This document shows positions 34,553-43,689 of a stretch of 64,000 bases of DNA, piece after piece. The notes beneath the pieces were generated by a model, which saw only the letters and a list, made by a program, of their open reading frames with translations, ran no database searches and had not been told where the DNA came from. A program made the position numbers and the translations under genes. This DNA is from DYJE01 sp041660385. GTDB lineage: Bacteria; Desulfobacterota; Desulfobacteria; Desulfobacterales; Desulfolunaceae. Where the stretch lies: NCBI GenBank assembly GCA_041660385.1, contig JBAZWJ010000011.1, positions 1 to 64,000 on the forward strand, written 5' to 3'. The number at the start of each line of letters is the position of its first letter. Position 1 is the stretch's first letter.

Positions 34553-34656
34553 TTGATGGCGTCGTAAAAAGCTTCCCAGGCCACGAGTGGCCACATACCT
34601 GAAAGAAAGTGTGTCAAATCGGTTTGTTTCAAAGAGGCTTTTAACGACGCCATCAA
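34553..34656. repeat. 104-bp element with 20-bp terminal inverted repeats
   Basis: TTGATGGCGTCGTAAAAAGC at one end and GCTTTTAACGACGCCATCAA at the other are inverted copies with one mismatch or slip, enclosing 64 bp. There is no ORF. A miniature-transposon-like relic or dispersed palindromic repeat is likely; adjacent bases also contain GGCCACATACC and GGGTATATATGGCC, another inverted pair. Confidence 0.65.
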
Positions 34657-34922
34657 GGTTGCATATAGCCACTCGGGTATATATGGCCTTTTAATTCCTA
34701 CCTTGTGAACGTATTTTTTACGAATCGCTCTTATAATTAAGATTGAATGGGTGTTCCGAACGATTCTGTGCAGTCAGGAAAATAGCGGTTCCAAGATCAT
34801 GTTTACCTGCCGCGAATCCTTTTTTAATAAAAACTTTTGAACCATGGTCCACATATTGCCAATGTGATCAATGGCGGAAAACATTTCCCCGTCCACCAAA
34901 AACGCAAACACGTGAGGATAAT
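34657..34922. other. Intergenic, upstream of the DUF4382 lipoprotein gene
   Basis: No supportable gene. The frame of the following gene remains open leftward to 34743 but lacks a signal peptide start or ribosome site there. The promoter of the lipoprotein gene presumably lies here. Confidence 0.3.
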
Positions 34923-36752
34923 ATGATTCCATGGATTTTCAAAAAACTCGGCTTACCACTTATGTTTATTATAATTGCGCTTACAACTACTTCAGGATGC
35001 TCCAGCAGTTCGGGGAGTGGGGAGGAGGAACAAGGAGAGGTGACCATCAGCCTGACTGATGCGGCAGGTGATTTCGTCACCTATGCGGTGGATGTAAAAT
35101 CAATTACCCTCACCCGTGCCAATGGTTCGGAGATTGAGACACTGCCAGTCGCAACAACTGTGGATTTCACCCAGTATGTGGATGTAACGGAACTGATTAC
35201 CGCAGCCAGTGTGCCGTTGGGAGCCTATACCAAAGCCACCATGGTTCTTGACTACAGCAATGCGGATATCCGTGTGGAAAACAGCATGGGTGAGTCAGTC
35301 AACGTCACGTCCATCAGAGATGCTGACGGCAATAATGTTACAGAACTTGAAATTTCCGTATACCTGGAAAACCAGAATAAACTGGTTATCGCGCCTGGGC
35401 TTGTCTCCCATCTTGCCCTGGATTTCGATCTCAAATCATCCAATACGGTGACCTTTGTCGATAATGGAAACGCGCAATTGGTTGTTGAACCGATTCTTGT
35501 TGCGGACATCGACAAAGAATGTCCCAAAGTCCAGCAGGTTCGAGGCCTGAAGGTGGTGGTTGAGGAGGATAAGGGGCGTTTTTTCGTTAAACTCTGCCCC
35601 TTCAACCAAAACCTCAAAGGGGAAAAACATAATTTCGGTCAGGTCATGGTTCTTTCAGGAACGGAAACCGTATATGAGATCAACGGAGAAGGTTTTGTTG
35701 GTGACGATGGACTGGCGGCCCTTGCGGACGTTGATGAAGACACGGCTGTTCTTGTCAAAGGTGAGATGAAATTCAATCCCACTCGATTCGAAGCCTCGGA
35801 AGTTTATGCCGGAACCAGTGTTCCCAGTGTGGAAAGCGACGTAATCATGGGAAGCGTTCTCAGCCGTAACGGGAATACCCTGTCGGTGAATGGCGTGGTT
35901 CTCTCTCAGACCGGACAGCATATCCGCTTGAACGATACGGTTGTGGTGACCCTTTCCGAAAACACCGTGGTAAAGAAACAGCAGTCCATGGAAACCTTTT
36001 CTATCGCGGACATTGCTCCGGGCCAGCACATCTGGATTACCGGAAGTCTTTCAAACACGGATTCCGAAACCCTGGCGCTTGACGCATCCAGCGGAACAGC
36101 CCGCCTGCTCTTTACCACACTGAGGGGCCATGTGACTGCGGATACGGCAGAATCGGATCTCAACGTCGAACTGGGTTCCATTGATCTGAGAAAAGCGGAT
36201 CTCTTTGACTTTGCCGGTACAGGTAACGATGTGGGCAATGATGCTGATCCAGACAGCTATGAAATCGAAACAGGCGCTCTCTCCACTGCGGGATTCGATT
36301 CAGGGGACCCCATCAAACTCTATGGTTTTGTTAACGCATACGGGCAGGCTCCTTACGACTTTGAGGCCACAACTCTGGTGAATTACGTCACGCTGCCCTC
36401 GTTCTTAACCCTGAAATGGAATCCTTCCACCACAGCCCCCTTTGAAAGCATGACAGATGCGAGTCTGGTGGTGGATCTCAATGCCGCAACCGTACATCAT
36501 CTTATCTCCAGCTCCCACATATCCCAGGATGGAGATGAAGACACAATCACCATCGTCCCGGCTGACAAAAGCGTTTATGTGATCAAGATGAGAATGAGTA
36601 TCTACGTGTACTCGAGTTTTACGGAATTTGTTGGAAAACTTGATGAGCTTCTCGACGGCAATAACCGGGTAAGCCGACTTTTTTCCACAGGCATATACGA
36701 AGCGGATTCAGGGATAATGACAAACACCTATCTGACCATTGAAATCAGGTGA
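34923..36752 (+). CDS. DUF4382-domain lipoprotein
   Basis: 609-residue exported lipoprotein. The signal peptide ends TTTSGC, then a Ser/Gly/Glu-rich linker. Residues about 38-180 match DUF4382 (GEVTISLTDAAGDFVTYAVD, VTELITAASVPLGAYTKA), a beta-sandwich of unknown function. The remaining 400 residues contain repeated beta-rich modules with sequences such as VMGSVLSRNGNTLSVNGVVL, probably OB-like DUF5666-type repeats. Start: ATG with GAGGAT 5 bases upstream, giving a proper lipobox. It likely sits on the periplasmic face of the outer membrane or the surface. Monocistronic, with a terminator following. Confidence 0.8.
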   Translation: MIPWIFKKLGLPLMFIIIALTTTSGCSSSSGSGEEEQGEVTISLTDAAGDFVTYAVDVKSITLTRANGSEIETLPVATTVDFTQYVDVTELITAASVPLGAYTKATMVLDYSNADIRVENSMGESVNVTSIRDADGNNVTELEISVYLENQNKLVIAPGLVSHLALDFDLKSSNTVTFVDNGNAQLVVEPILVADIDKECPKVQQVRGLKVVVEEDKGRFFVKLCPFNQNLKGEKHNFGQVMVLSGTETVYEINGEGFVGDDGLAALADVDEDTAVLVKGEMKFNPTRFEASEVYAGTSVPSVESDVIMGSVLSRNGNTLSVNGVVLSQTGQHIRLNDTVVVTLSENTVVKKQQSMETFSIADIAPGQHIWITGSLSNTDSETLALDASSGTARLLFTTLRGHVTADTAESDLNVELGSIDLRKADLFDFAGTGNDVGNDADPDSYEIETGALSTAGFDSGDPIKLYGFVNAYGQAPYDFEATTLVNYVTLPSFLTLKWNPSTTAPFESMTDASLVVDLNAATVHHLISSSHISQDGDEDTITIVPADKSVYVIKMRMSIYVYSSFTEFVGKLDELLDGNNRVSRLFSTGIYEADSGIMTNTYLTIEIR

Positions 36753-36795
36753 AGACAATTAGTTCGAGATCGGAATAAGTAAAAGTCTTCAAACT

Positions 36796-36830
36796 CAGGG
36801 CGGGTTAACAAACCCGCCCTTCAGTGTTTT
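36796..36830 (+). terminator. Rho-independent terminator after the DUF4382 gene
   Basis: GGGCGGGTT and AACCCGCCC form a perfect 9-bp stem around a four-base loop, followed by TTCAGTGTTTT. It lies 45 bases past the stop codon. Confidence 0.8.
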
Positions 36831-36884
36831 CAGATTTCGGTATGGCTACATTTAATGAATCATTTCAGTGGTGTGCACCGGCAA

Positions 36885-36929
36885 TAGGGGTGAGCGCAAA
36901 TATAACCAATGGGTCGCATATGACCTTTT
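36885..36929. repeat. GGTCATAT palindromic repeat, copy 4 (degenerate)
   Basis: Right arm GGGTCGCATATGACCTTTT is a clear match to the consensus; the left arm (AGGGGTGAGCGCAAATATAACC, split by extra bases) is degenerate. Intergenic between the DUF4382 terminator and the phasin-like gene. Confidence 0.4.
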
Positions 36930-37159
36930 CTGATTGCACTGGGGTTAGGAATGAAGTGGGAAGTACTGTATCTGACAAGTCCCAAGGGACTCGGAGTATG
37001 TGATTGTGCGTGAAACATGGCCCGATCACAATAAGAGGCGCAAGAATTGCACGTTGAAAGCCTAACGACTAACACAAATGTTCATGTTGAATTCAATGAC
37101 CAGAACGCATCACCGCGTGTCAACATCACTTATAAAAGCTTCAAGGGCAGGGAGAAACC
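36930..37159. other. Intergenic, nothing further recognised
   Basis: No supportable gene, repeat or RNA; it precedes the phasin-like gene, whose ribosome site AGGGAGA is at the right end. Confidence 0.3.
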
Positions 37160-37570
37160 ATGACAACACGAGGCAATCGCAAGACCAGACAACTTGCCGT
37201 CAAATCCGCCGAACTCGCAATGGCAGTTCCACAAGTCATTGCTCATCGGGTCGCCCGAATGGCACTCAGCGGTTCTTCACAGACAGCACGTGACCGCACG
37301 GAATTCGAACTCATGGGTAAAGAAAAAGTGAGCGCATTCATGGAATCCTGGAGCGCAATGACGTTACACGTATGGCGGGCATACCATCAGGCAGCTCTTT
37401 CAGCATTGCAGTCTTTTTGGAACCCGATCTTTGGTTTGAAGAAACCGACCCAATCCCCTTCAAGTCAACTGAACAATGCCTTATCAAGCATTGTCGATAA
37501 GGGAATGGCTCCAGTTCACCGTCGAGCAGTTGCCAATGCGAAGAGACTCAGCCATACCAGGCTCAGGTAA
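37160..37570 (+). CDS. Phasin-like polyhydroxyalkanoate granule-associated protein
   Basis: 136-residue helical protein. The segments AVPQVIAHRVARMALSG and DRTEFELMGKEKVSAFMESW match a family of small PHA-granule-associated phasins, which coat storage granules through amphipathic helices. It is basic at the C-terminus (RRAVANAKRLSHTRLR). No PHA synthase is in the window, so the storage role is inferred from family only. Confidence 0.6.
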   Translation: MTTRGNRKTRQLAVKSAELAMAVPQVIAHRVARMALSGSSQTARDRTEFELMGKEKVSAFMESWSAMTLHVWRAYHQAALSALQSFWNPIFGLKKPTQSPSSQLNNALSSIVDKGMAPVHRRAVANAKRLSHTRLR

Positions 37571-37674
37571 CGCACCTGGCTTTGTGCTGATCAGCAATTA
37601 TACATTTTTTGAAACGGGAATTTATTCCCGAAAGCACCTTTCAACACACATCCATGAACGCAAGGAGACAACCC

Positions 37675-37845
37675 ATGTCCTTAATCATTTATCTTGTAGG
37701 TTTTGTTTTTATTATTGGTGGCATTGCCTGGGCCCTGGTTCTCTTCGGATTAAAAACCCTCTACGTGGCAATCGTCACCGTTATTCTTATCGGTTTAGCG
37801 ATTATCAATGGAGTGACCCGTACCCGAAGAAAGGACGTATATTGA
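37675..37845 (+). CDS. Small two-helix membrane protein
   Basis: 56-residue protein with two hydrophobic helices (LIIYLVGFVFIIGGIAWALV and VAIVTVILIGLAIINGV) and a basic tail (TRTRRKDVY). Small proteins of this pattern are common in proteobacteria but uncharacterised. Strong CAAGGAGA ribosome site. It stands alone between the phasin-like gene and the convergent sensor kinase. Confidence 0.65.
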   Translation: MSLIIYLVGFVFIIGGIAWALVLFGLKTLYVAIVTVILIGLAIINGVTRTRRKDVY

Positions 37846-37874
37846 AAATGGCTAAAATTCTGGCTGGAATATCC

Positions 37875-39869
37875 CTATTCAATTTTTTCCAGCACCTCTC
37901 TGACTTTCAACGCCAGATCATTGACTGAAAATGGTTTCTGGATGAAGTTCACACTCTTGCCTGATTCATTCCCATGGCTGATGGCGTCGGCTGTATAACC
38001 GGACATGAACAGATTTTTCATGCCCGGATAAAGGGAGTTCAGTCGTTCAACCAGGGCAAGGCCGTTCATTTCCGGCATGACGACGTCTGTGATGACAAGG
38101 CTTATTTCTCGGGTGTGTTTTTCGGCTAATTCCAGTGCTTCGCTGGGCAAACCAGCCGCCAGAACCCGATACCCTAATTTTTCCAGAATCAGCTGTTGCA
38201 TTTTCATGAGCATGGGTTCGTCCTCTACCAGCAGCACCGTCTCTCCCTGGCTCAGGGGGTTTTCAACGACCTTTTCCGCCTGCATGTTGACGGCTGGGCC
38301 AACGTAGCGTTTCAGATAAATTTTAAAGTTCGTTCCTTTGCCCGGTTCGCTTTCGACGTAAATGAATCCGTTGTTCTGTTTGATAATACCATAAACCGTG
38401 GATAACCCCAGGCCCGTTCCTTTTCCAATCCCCTTGCTGGTGAAAAACGGCTCAAAAATCTGGTCGAGAATTTCCTTATTCATACCGCATCCATCGTCAG
38501 TGACGGACAATAGCGCATACTCACCTTTCACCAATTCCGGATGAATCGCACAGTCGTAGTCATTAATCACAACGTGCCCCGTTTCGATGATGATCGTGCC
38601 TGTATCAGCAATGGCGTCCATGGCGTTGACACAAAGATTGGCTATAATCTGATCGATCTGCCCAGGGTCTATTTTTACCACACATGGGTCTTTATAAGGC
38701 CGCCAGGCCAGATCAATATTCTCTCCGATGAGTCTCCGGAGCATGTTTAATATTTTCGCTATGTTCGTGTTCAAGTCGACCACCACGGGAATGATGATCT
38801 GTTTGCGGGCGAAAGCCATCAGTTGCCGTGTGATGTCTGTGGAATGCATGGCCGCTTCGTAGATTTTATTAAGGTCGGAATGCAACGGCTGGCCGGGTTC
38901 CACCATTTTCATAGCCAGTTCCGTATACCCAAGAATGACACTGAGCATATTGTTGTAATCGTGGGCCACACCGCCGGCCAGAAGTCCCACTGATTCCATT
39001 TTCTGAGCATGCTGAAACTGGGCCTCCAGTTTGAGATGCTTGGTGATGTCTCGTTTGACGGCCACGTAATTGACGATCTGGCCCAAGGCATCAAATACGG
39101 GAGAAATAGTTGATTCCTCGGTGTAGAGAGTCCCATCCTTGCGCTTGTTGACCATGCGACCTTCCCAGGTTCCACCGGATGAGATAATATCCCATATATT
39201 GCTGTAAAACAGGTCATCCTGATTGCCGCTATTAAGGATACGGGGATTCTGCCCCATGGCTTCGTTTCGACAGTATCCCGTCGTCCGTTCGAATGCCTGG
39301 TTCACGAACTGGATGTTCCCCTTCGCATCGGTCATGACAACGATCTCATTGGACTGCTCAATGGCCGTCATCAGACGCTTGCGTTCGGCATCGGCCTGTT
39401 TGCGTTCGGTAATGTCACGGATGTTGCACTGGATCACCTTATTCTGATCCACGAGGTAAACATTGCTGACAAATTCCACAGACACGGGGCGACCATCATG
39501 GGTTTCCAGGGGTAAATCCTCATAGCGGATGTATTCGTTGTCCTGAAGAGTCCTGAACGCATCTTTGGATGCGGCAATGTCTTTGAATACACCCAGTTCC
39601 CAGATATGTTTCCCGAATATTGCGTTGTAAGAATAACCGAGCAGCTGCAACAGGAAAGGATTGACATCATCCACCTTGCCCGTATTGGCATCAAGAATCA
39701 GGATGCCGTCTTTGGCTGATTCAAAAAGCCGCCGGTAACGTTTCTCGGATTCTTGAAGCGCATTGATGCTTCTTTCATTTTCCAGCACGATATCTTCAAG
39801 AAGTCCAATTCGTCTGTCCAGCCAGATGTTGACGGGGCAAGGTTGATTTTCATTATGCATGTCGCTCAT
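37875..39869 (-). CDS. PAS-PAS hybrid histidine kinase with C-terminal receiver
   Basis: 664-residue soluble hybrid kinase. Two PAS domains (about 40-155 and 165-285) are followed by HisKA (LLAGGVAHDYNNMLSVILGY, phospho-acceptor His), HATPase (NLCVNAMDAI N box, DDGCGMN, GTGLGLSTVYG) and a receiver (VLLVEDEP; phospho-acceptor in LVITDVVMPEMNG). No membrane helix is seen. It is the last gene of the minus-strand KaiC block, 31 bases after the GGDEF-EAL gene, so probably co-transcribed. Ligand unknown; PAS domains may bind flavin, haem or a metabolite. Confidence 0.9.
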   Translation of the reverse strand: MSDMHNENQPCPVNIWLDRRIGLLEDIVLENERSINALQESEKRYRRLFESAKDGILILDANTGKVDDVNPFLLQLLGYSYNAIFGKHIWELGVFKDIAASKDAFRTLQDNEYIRYEDLPLETHDGRPVSVEFVSNVYLVDQNKVIQCNIRDITERKQADAERKRLMTAIEQSNEIVVMTDAKGNIQFVNQAFERTTGYCRNEAMGQNPRILNSGNQDDLFYSNIWDIISSGGTWEGRMVNKRKDGTLYTEESTISPVFDALGQIVNYVAVKRDITKHLKLEAQFQHAQKMESVGLLAGGVAHDYNNMLSVILGYTELAMKMVEPGQPLHSDLNKIYEAAMHSTDITRQLMAFARKQIIIPVVVDLNTNIAKILNMLRRLIGENIDLAWRPYKDPCVVKIDPGQIDQIIANLCVNAMDAIADTGTIIIETGHVVINDYDCAIHPELVKGEYALLSVTDDGCGMNKEILDQIFEPFFTSKGIGKGTGLGLSTVYGIIKQNNGFIYVESEPGKGTNFKIYLKRYVGPAVNMQAEKVVENPLSQGETVLLVEDEPMLMKMQQLILEKLGYRVLAAGLPSEALELAEKHTREISLVITDVVMPEMNGLALVERLNSLYPGMKNLFMSGYTADAISHGNESGKSVNFIQKPFSVNDLALKVREVLEKIE

Positions 39870-39900
39870 AATTCATTCCTTCTATGATAATGACATTCTG

Positions 39901-41659
39901 TTAATTCTGTCTGGCCAGTCGCTCCAGGATATTCGCTGATCCGGTAGCCAGCAATTTGGCAAATTGATCGGCAGCAAGGGGGTGGCTGAAGTAAAAGCCC
40001 TGGCCCTCGGCGCAGTGGTGTGATTGCAGGAAGGCAAGCTGCTGGTGTGTTTCGATCCCCTCGGCCACGACGCGCTGCTTAAGACTTGTGCCCATGGCAA
40101 TAATGGCTCTGACGATGGCTTCACCGGCATCACCGTCGAAATCCTGCACGAAAGACTGGTCGATCTTGATCGTGTCGATGGGAAAACGCTGAAGATAACT
40201 CAGACTGGAATATCCGGTGCCAAAGTCATCAATGGCAATCTGCACGCCGAGGTCTTTGAGTGTGTGTAAATTCTCTGTGGTCTGTTTTGTGTTCTGCATC
40301 AGTCCGCTTTCGGTCAGCTCAAGTTCGAGATGGTGCGGGGCAAGGCCGGTATCATCAAGGATGGTACGGATACCGGCGAGAAAATCCTTGCCGTGAAACT
40401 CCCTGGATGACACGTTGACCGCAATCTGACCGAGTTTGAGGCCGGATTTCAACCAGACCTGGGCTTGACAACAGGCTTCACGAAGAACCCATCTGCCGAT
40501 GGGCAGAATAAGGCCGCAGTCTTCGGCAACCTTTATGNNNNNNNNNNATCGGACAAACGAGCTGCTGCTTAGTGCGTTGCAAACGGATCAGTGCCTCGGC
40601 TCCTGTGATGGTTCCGTTTTTGAGGTTCACCTTTGGTTGATAATGCAAAACAAACTGATGCTGTTCGATAGCTTGGTGAAGCGCCTGCTCGACGGCTTGT
40701 CGCGCCATGGCACGGATATTCATTTCCGGAGTGAATATCTGATAGTTGTTACGGCCTTTTTTCTTGGCTTGATACATGGCGGTGTCGGCGTTCCTGATTA
40801 CCGCTTCGATGTCTGTGCTGTCATCGGGGTAGAGGCTGATGCCGATGCTCAGAGTGATATGGAGCCGATGACCATCGATGAGAATGGGTTTGGCCATGAC
40901 CGTGATCAGTTTTTCGGCGATGCGGGAGGCATCCTCAACCACCTCGACTTCCGAGAGAAGAACGACGAATTCGTCGCCACCCTGGCGACTGACCGTATCG
41001 GAGAGGCGAATGCATGATTGCAGCCTCTTTGCAACAGACTGTAGGAGCATATCCCCGACCGCATGGCCGAGTGAATCATTGATGTGCTTGAAGTGGTCGA
41101 GGTCAAGATACATCAGGGCAACTTTCTTGCCATGACGCTGCGCGAACATGATGGACTGCGACAACCTGTCCTTTAAAAGGGATCGGTTGGGCAAGCCGGT
41201 GAGATTGTCGTGTTCAGCCATATAGCCCATCTGTATGGTTGCCTTCTCAGCGGTCTCTGTCATGGTCTGGGCGTTAATCGTTGCAACAACGAGGCGTTCG
41301 TTTGCTTCGCGCAGCAGCGATTCGTTATGTGTGCTGAGTGCTGCTTTTTCCTTTGCGATTTTTTTCTTTGCGTTCTGGGCGCGCAGGGCCTTTTCACGAA
41401 GGCTGGTTGTTTTTTCGTGCAGATCAGTGGCCTTCTTGCGTAAGAAGGCCGTCTGCTGGCGAAGATCAGCCGTTTCTTCATGCAGGTCGGCGATTTGTAC
41501 TCGCAGTTCGGCGGATTCACCGCGCAATTCTTCAGCCTCACTCGCGGTAAGAATCCTGACGTCTCTGAATGTTGGCGAAAGATTTATTCTGTTTGCATCA
41601 AGAGGCCCATCTATCAAGGTTTTCTGATGAGTCTGTTTTTTTTTGCTTTTCTTGATCAT
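39901..41659 (-). CDS. GGDEF-EAL c-di-GMP turnover protein, interrupted by an assembly gap
   Basis: About 585 residues: an N-terminal coiled coil (heptads such as LREKALRAQNAKKKIAKEK, residues 45-145), a GGDEF domain (RQGGDEFVVLL, 227-231) with the RxxD inhibitory site (RLSD, 218-221), and an EAL domain. EAL motifs are intact: GAEALIR, NVSSREF, LELTESGLM, IDDFGTGYSS, KIDQSFV and AEGIETHQQ, so phosphodiesterase activity is plausible as well as cyclase activity. Ten N at 40538-40547 break the frame, but the text on both sides joins in register as VCP...IKVAEDCGLI if the true gap is a multiple of three (six bases fits best). The gene is therefore probably whole. It lies 11 bases after the KaiC-like gene. 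Confidence 0.85.
40538..40547. other. Assembly gap (10 N)
   Basis: A placeholder run inside the EAL domain; the flanking coding sequence shows the true length is not ten. Confidence 0.99.
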
Positions 41660-41670
41660 GATAATTTCCC

Positions 41671-43146
41671 TTAGCTGACCGGATTGGTCACATTCTTCTT
41701 CGTCGGCTGACCGGCGAGGAGTCCCTCGTAGCCAAGTATCCGGTCACCGATGACAATACCATCCCCGGTAATATTGAACCGCCGAATCTCGTGGCTGTGT
41801 GCGCTGTCGCGCACTTTGACAACAGACATAACGCGCTGCAAGCAGCTTTCTATCTCAATGTAGCGCTGGACGATGATTGCGTCAGTCAGAAATGCCGACC
41901 CGTCGGGGCTGAATCTCAGATCACTAAAGCGGTCTTCTAATTCAGACGTCATCAGCACCGTCACACCGAGTCTGGCCAGAACTGCAACCATTCGAAGCAA
42001 TGACTCGCGGAAGTCCTCCCGGAAACTCGGTGCCACGGACAGTTCGAATCCGGACAGCGAGTCGATCACCACGCGTACGGCTTTCATTTTATGAATCAGG
42101 CTGATCATATTCTGAACGATTTCATCCATCGACAAATCAAGGGACCGGATATTGATCAATCCTATCTGCCCGGCGCGAACCATGGTGTCGATGGTGGGAT
42201 TCCAGGATTGGCTAGGCGTTTGCTCAAAAGCGACGATCACGCCCGGTTCGCCACAACGTATGCCTTCGACCAGAAAAGCCGTGGCAAGAATGGTCTTTCC
42301 CGAGCCCGATGGCCCTGCAACCAGTAATGAATAACCTGACGGCAAACCACCTCCCAGCATATCATCAAGACGGGGCACGCCCATGGTCAGTCTTTCTTTA
42401 CTTCGTTCCAAACCTCCAGATGCTCGCGATAGACTGGAGTCGTCGCGGATCAGCGCCGCCGGATAGACTTCGATTCCGTCGCTGGTGATGCGGAATGTAT
42501 GCATTCCTGGGCGGGTTGACTGCCCGCGCATTTTCAGAATCTGCATTTTGCGCACCATGGAGTTACGGTGGACGTTTTGACTCAGCGACAGCAATCCATC
42601 AGCCACAGTGAAAACCGGATGGGGATCGTTCTCCGAAAAATATTCACCGATCAGAAAAGTGGTGGCCTGCCAGCAGCTCAACTGTATCCCGAGCTGCTGG
42701 ATAAACTGTTGCTGGCTGAGCATGTTTCTGGTCTGATGTTGAACATCCAGCATGACCGAACGGAACGAATCAACAAAAACCAGGTCTGGAGAGGCTGCCT
42801 CAACCTCTTTTGTGATACGGGAAAGGACATGGTCGAAATTGCCCGCTATAAAGCTGTCACTCAAATTGATGAAGTGAATCGACTCATTGATCTTGTCCAT
42901 GTCGAAAAAAGAGAACTGCTGCTGATAGCGCAACATCTTTAAAGGAGGTTCGCCGAGTACGGTGAAAAACAACGCTGGGCCCTCACGAGACGCCAGTGAA
43001 AACATGATCTGATGAGCCAGCGTGGTCTTGCCGGAACCAGGAGCACCAGATATGAGGTTGAATGAAAACTCCGGCAGGCCGCCGCCCAGAATGGCATCAA
43101 GCCCGGGAACACCGGTGGCGAGTCGACGTATGTTTACTTTTTTCAT
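41671..43146 (-). CDS. KaiC-like double-domain ATPase
   Basis: 491-residue protein with two RecA-like KaiC domains. N-terminal P-loop GAPGSGKTTLAHQ (about 34-46) follows the typical TGVPGLDAILGGGLPE; the second domain has GVPRLDDMLGGGLPSG and GPSGSGKTILATAF (about 275). Catalytic glutamate-type residues (LGEPPLKML and AFEQTPSQ) and Walker B strands (LVFVDSFRSV, RVVIDSLSGFE) are present. No kaiA or kaiB is nearby, so this is one of the many KaiC relatives outside the clock, probably a signalling ATPase. It overlaps the upstream small gene by four bases and lies with c-di-GMP and kinase genes. Confidence 0.85.
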   Translation of the reverse strand: MKKVNIRRLATGVPGLDAILGGGLPEFSFNLISGAPGSGKTTLAHQIMFSLASREGPALFFTVLGEPPLKMLRYQQQFSFFDMDKINESIHFINLSDSFIAGNFDHVLSRITKEVEAASPDLVFVDSFRSVMLDVQHQTRNMLSQQQFIQQLGIQLSCWQATTFLIGEYFSENDPHPVFTVADGLLSLSQNVHRNSMVRKMQILKMRGQSTRPGMHTFRITSDGIEVYPAALIRDDSSLSRASGGLERSKERLTMGVPRLDDMLGGGLPSGYSLLVAGPSGSGKTILATAFLVEGIRCGEPGVIVAFEQTPSQSWNPTIDTMVRAGQIGLINIRSLDLSMDEIVQNMISLIHKMKAVRVVIDSLSGFELSVAPSFREDFRESLLRMVAVLARLGVTVLMTSELEDRFSDLRFSPDGSAFLTDAIIVQRYIEIESCLQRVMSVVKVRDSAHSHEIRRFNITGDGIVIGDRILGYEGLLAGQPTKKNVTNPVS

Positions 43147-43580
43147 GATACGTTCTCCTGTTCAGAGTTCGGTGACGGGAATTTCCATACAGTTCCAAGC
43201 AGACGCCAGGTCAAGGATTCTCCAATCAAGGTTGTCAGTAGTTCGGTTAATATTAACAGAAAAGTGCAGCCGGCCTCTGTTGAAGCGTCTGTCTCGCCGC
43301 TCGCCAGGCGGGCCTTGATGCTTGCAAACAGAGAAGCGTTGTCCGTATGAACTTCTGCACTTGCAAGCCATGGGAAAGAGAAAGTGGTCAGATGCATTGA
43401 CCGTCTGAAGAGTACATCAACGCCCTTCATGCCGATCACCGGTGCGAGCTTACCTTCCACAAGATTCCATATGATGAACGTGGCTTCGGCAATAGCGTCT
43501 GCATCGGGGGAAACCCCGGCATGATGTGCCATTGTCCGGCGTATCGCTTCACGACAAAAAGAGTTATTTGTTGTTGACAT
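43143..43580 (-). CDS. Uncharacterised protein coupled to the KaiC-like ATPase
   Basis: 145-residue protein that I do not recognise. It is mostly helical with a mixed middle (ATFIIWNLVEGKLAPVIG, VDVLFRRSMHLTTFSFPW) and a hydrophobic stretch FLLILTELLTTLIGESLTW; no signal peptide. It starts with a GGGATCCC-adjacent weak ribosome site and its stop overlaps the KaiC ATG (ATGA), so the two are translated together. Position suggests a regulator or partner of the KaiC-like protein, but this is inference. Confidence 0.7.
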   Translation of the reverse strand: MSTTNNSFCREAIRRTMAHHAGVSPDADAIAEATFIIWNLVEGKLAPVIGMKGVDVLFRRSMHLTTFSFPWLASAEVHTDNASLFASIKARLASGETDASTEAGCTFLLILTELLTTLIGESLTWRLLGTVWKFPSPNSEQENVS

Positions 43581-43689
43581 TGGGATCCCTTCTTAAACTT
43601 GGAACCGGTCTTGCTTAAGGCTTTATTCGGAACGTGATAAATGAATGTCTTTCTTTTATGATTGTTTCCGGTTAGATGTTGAGACGTCA

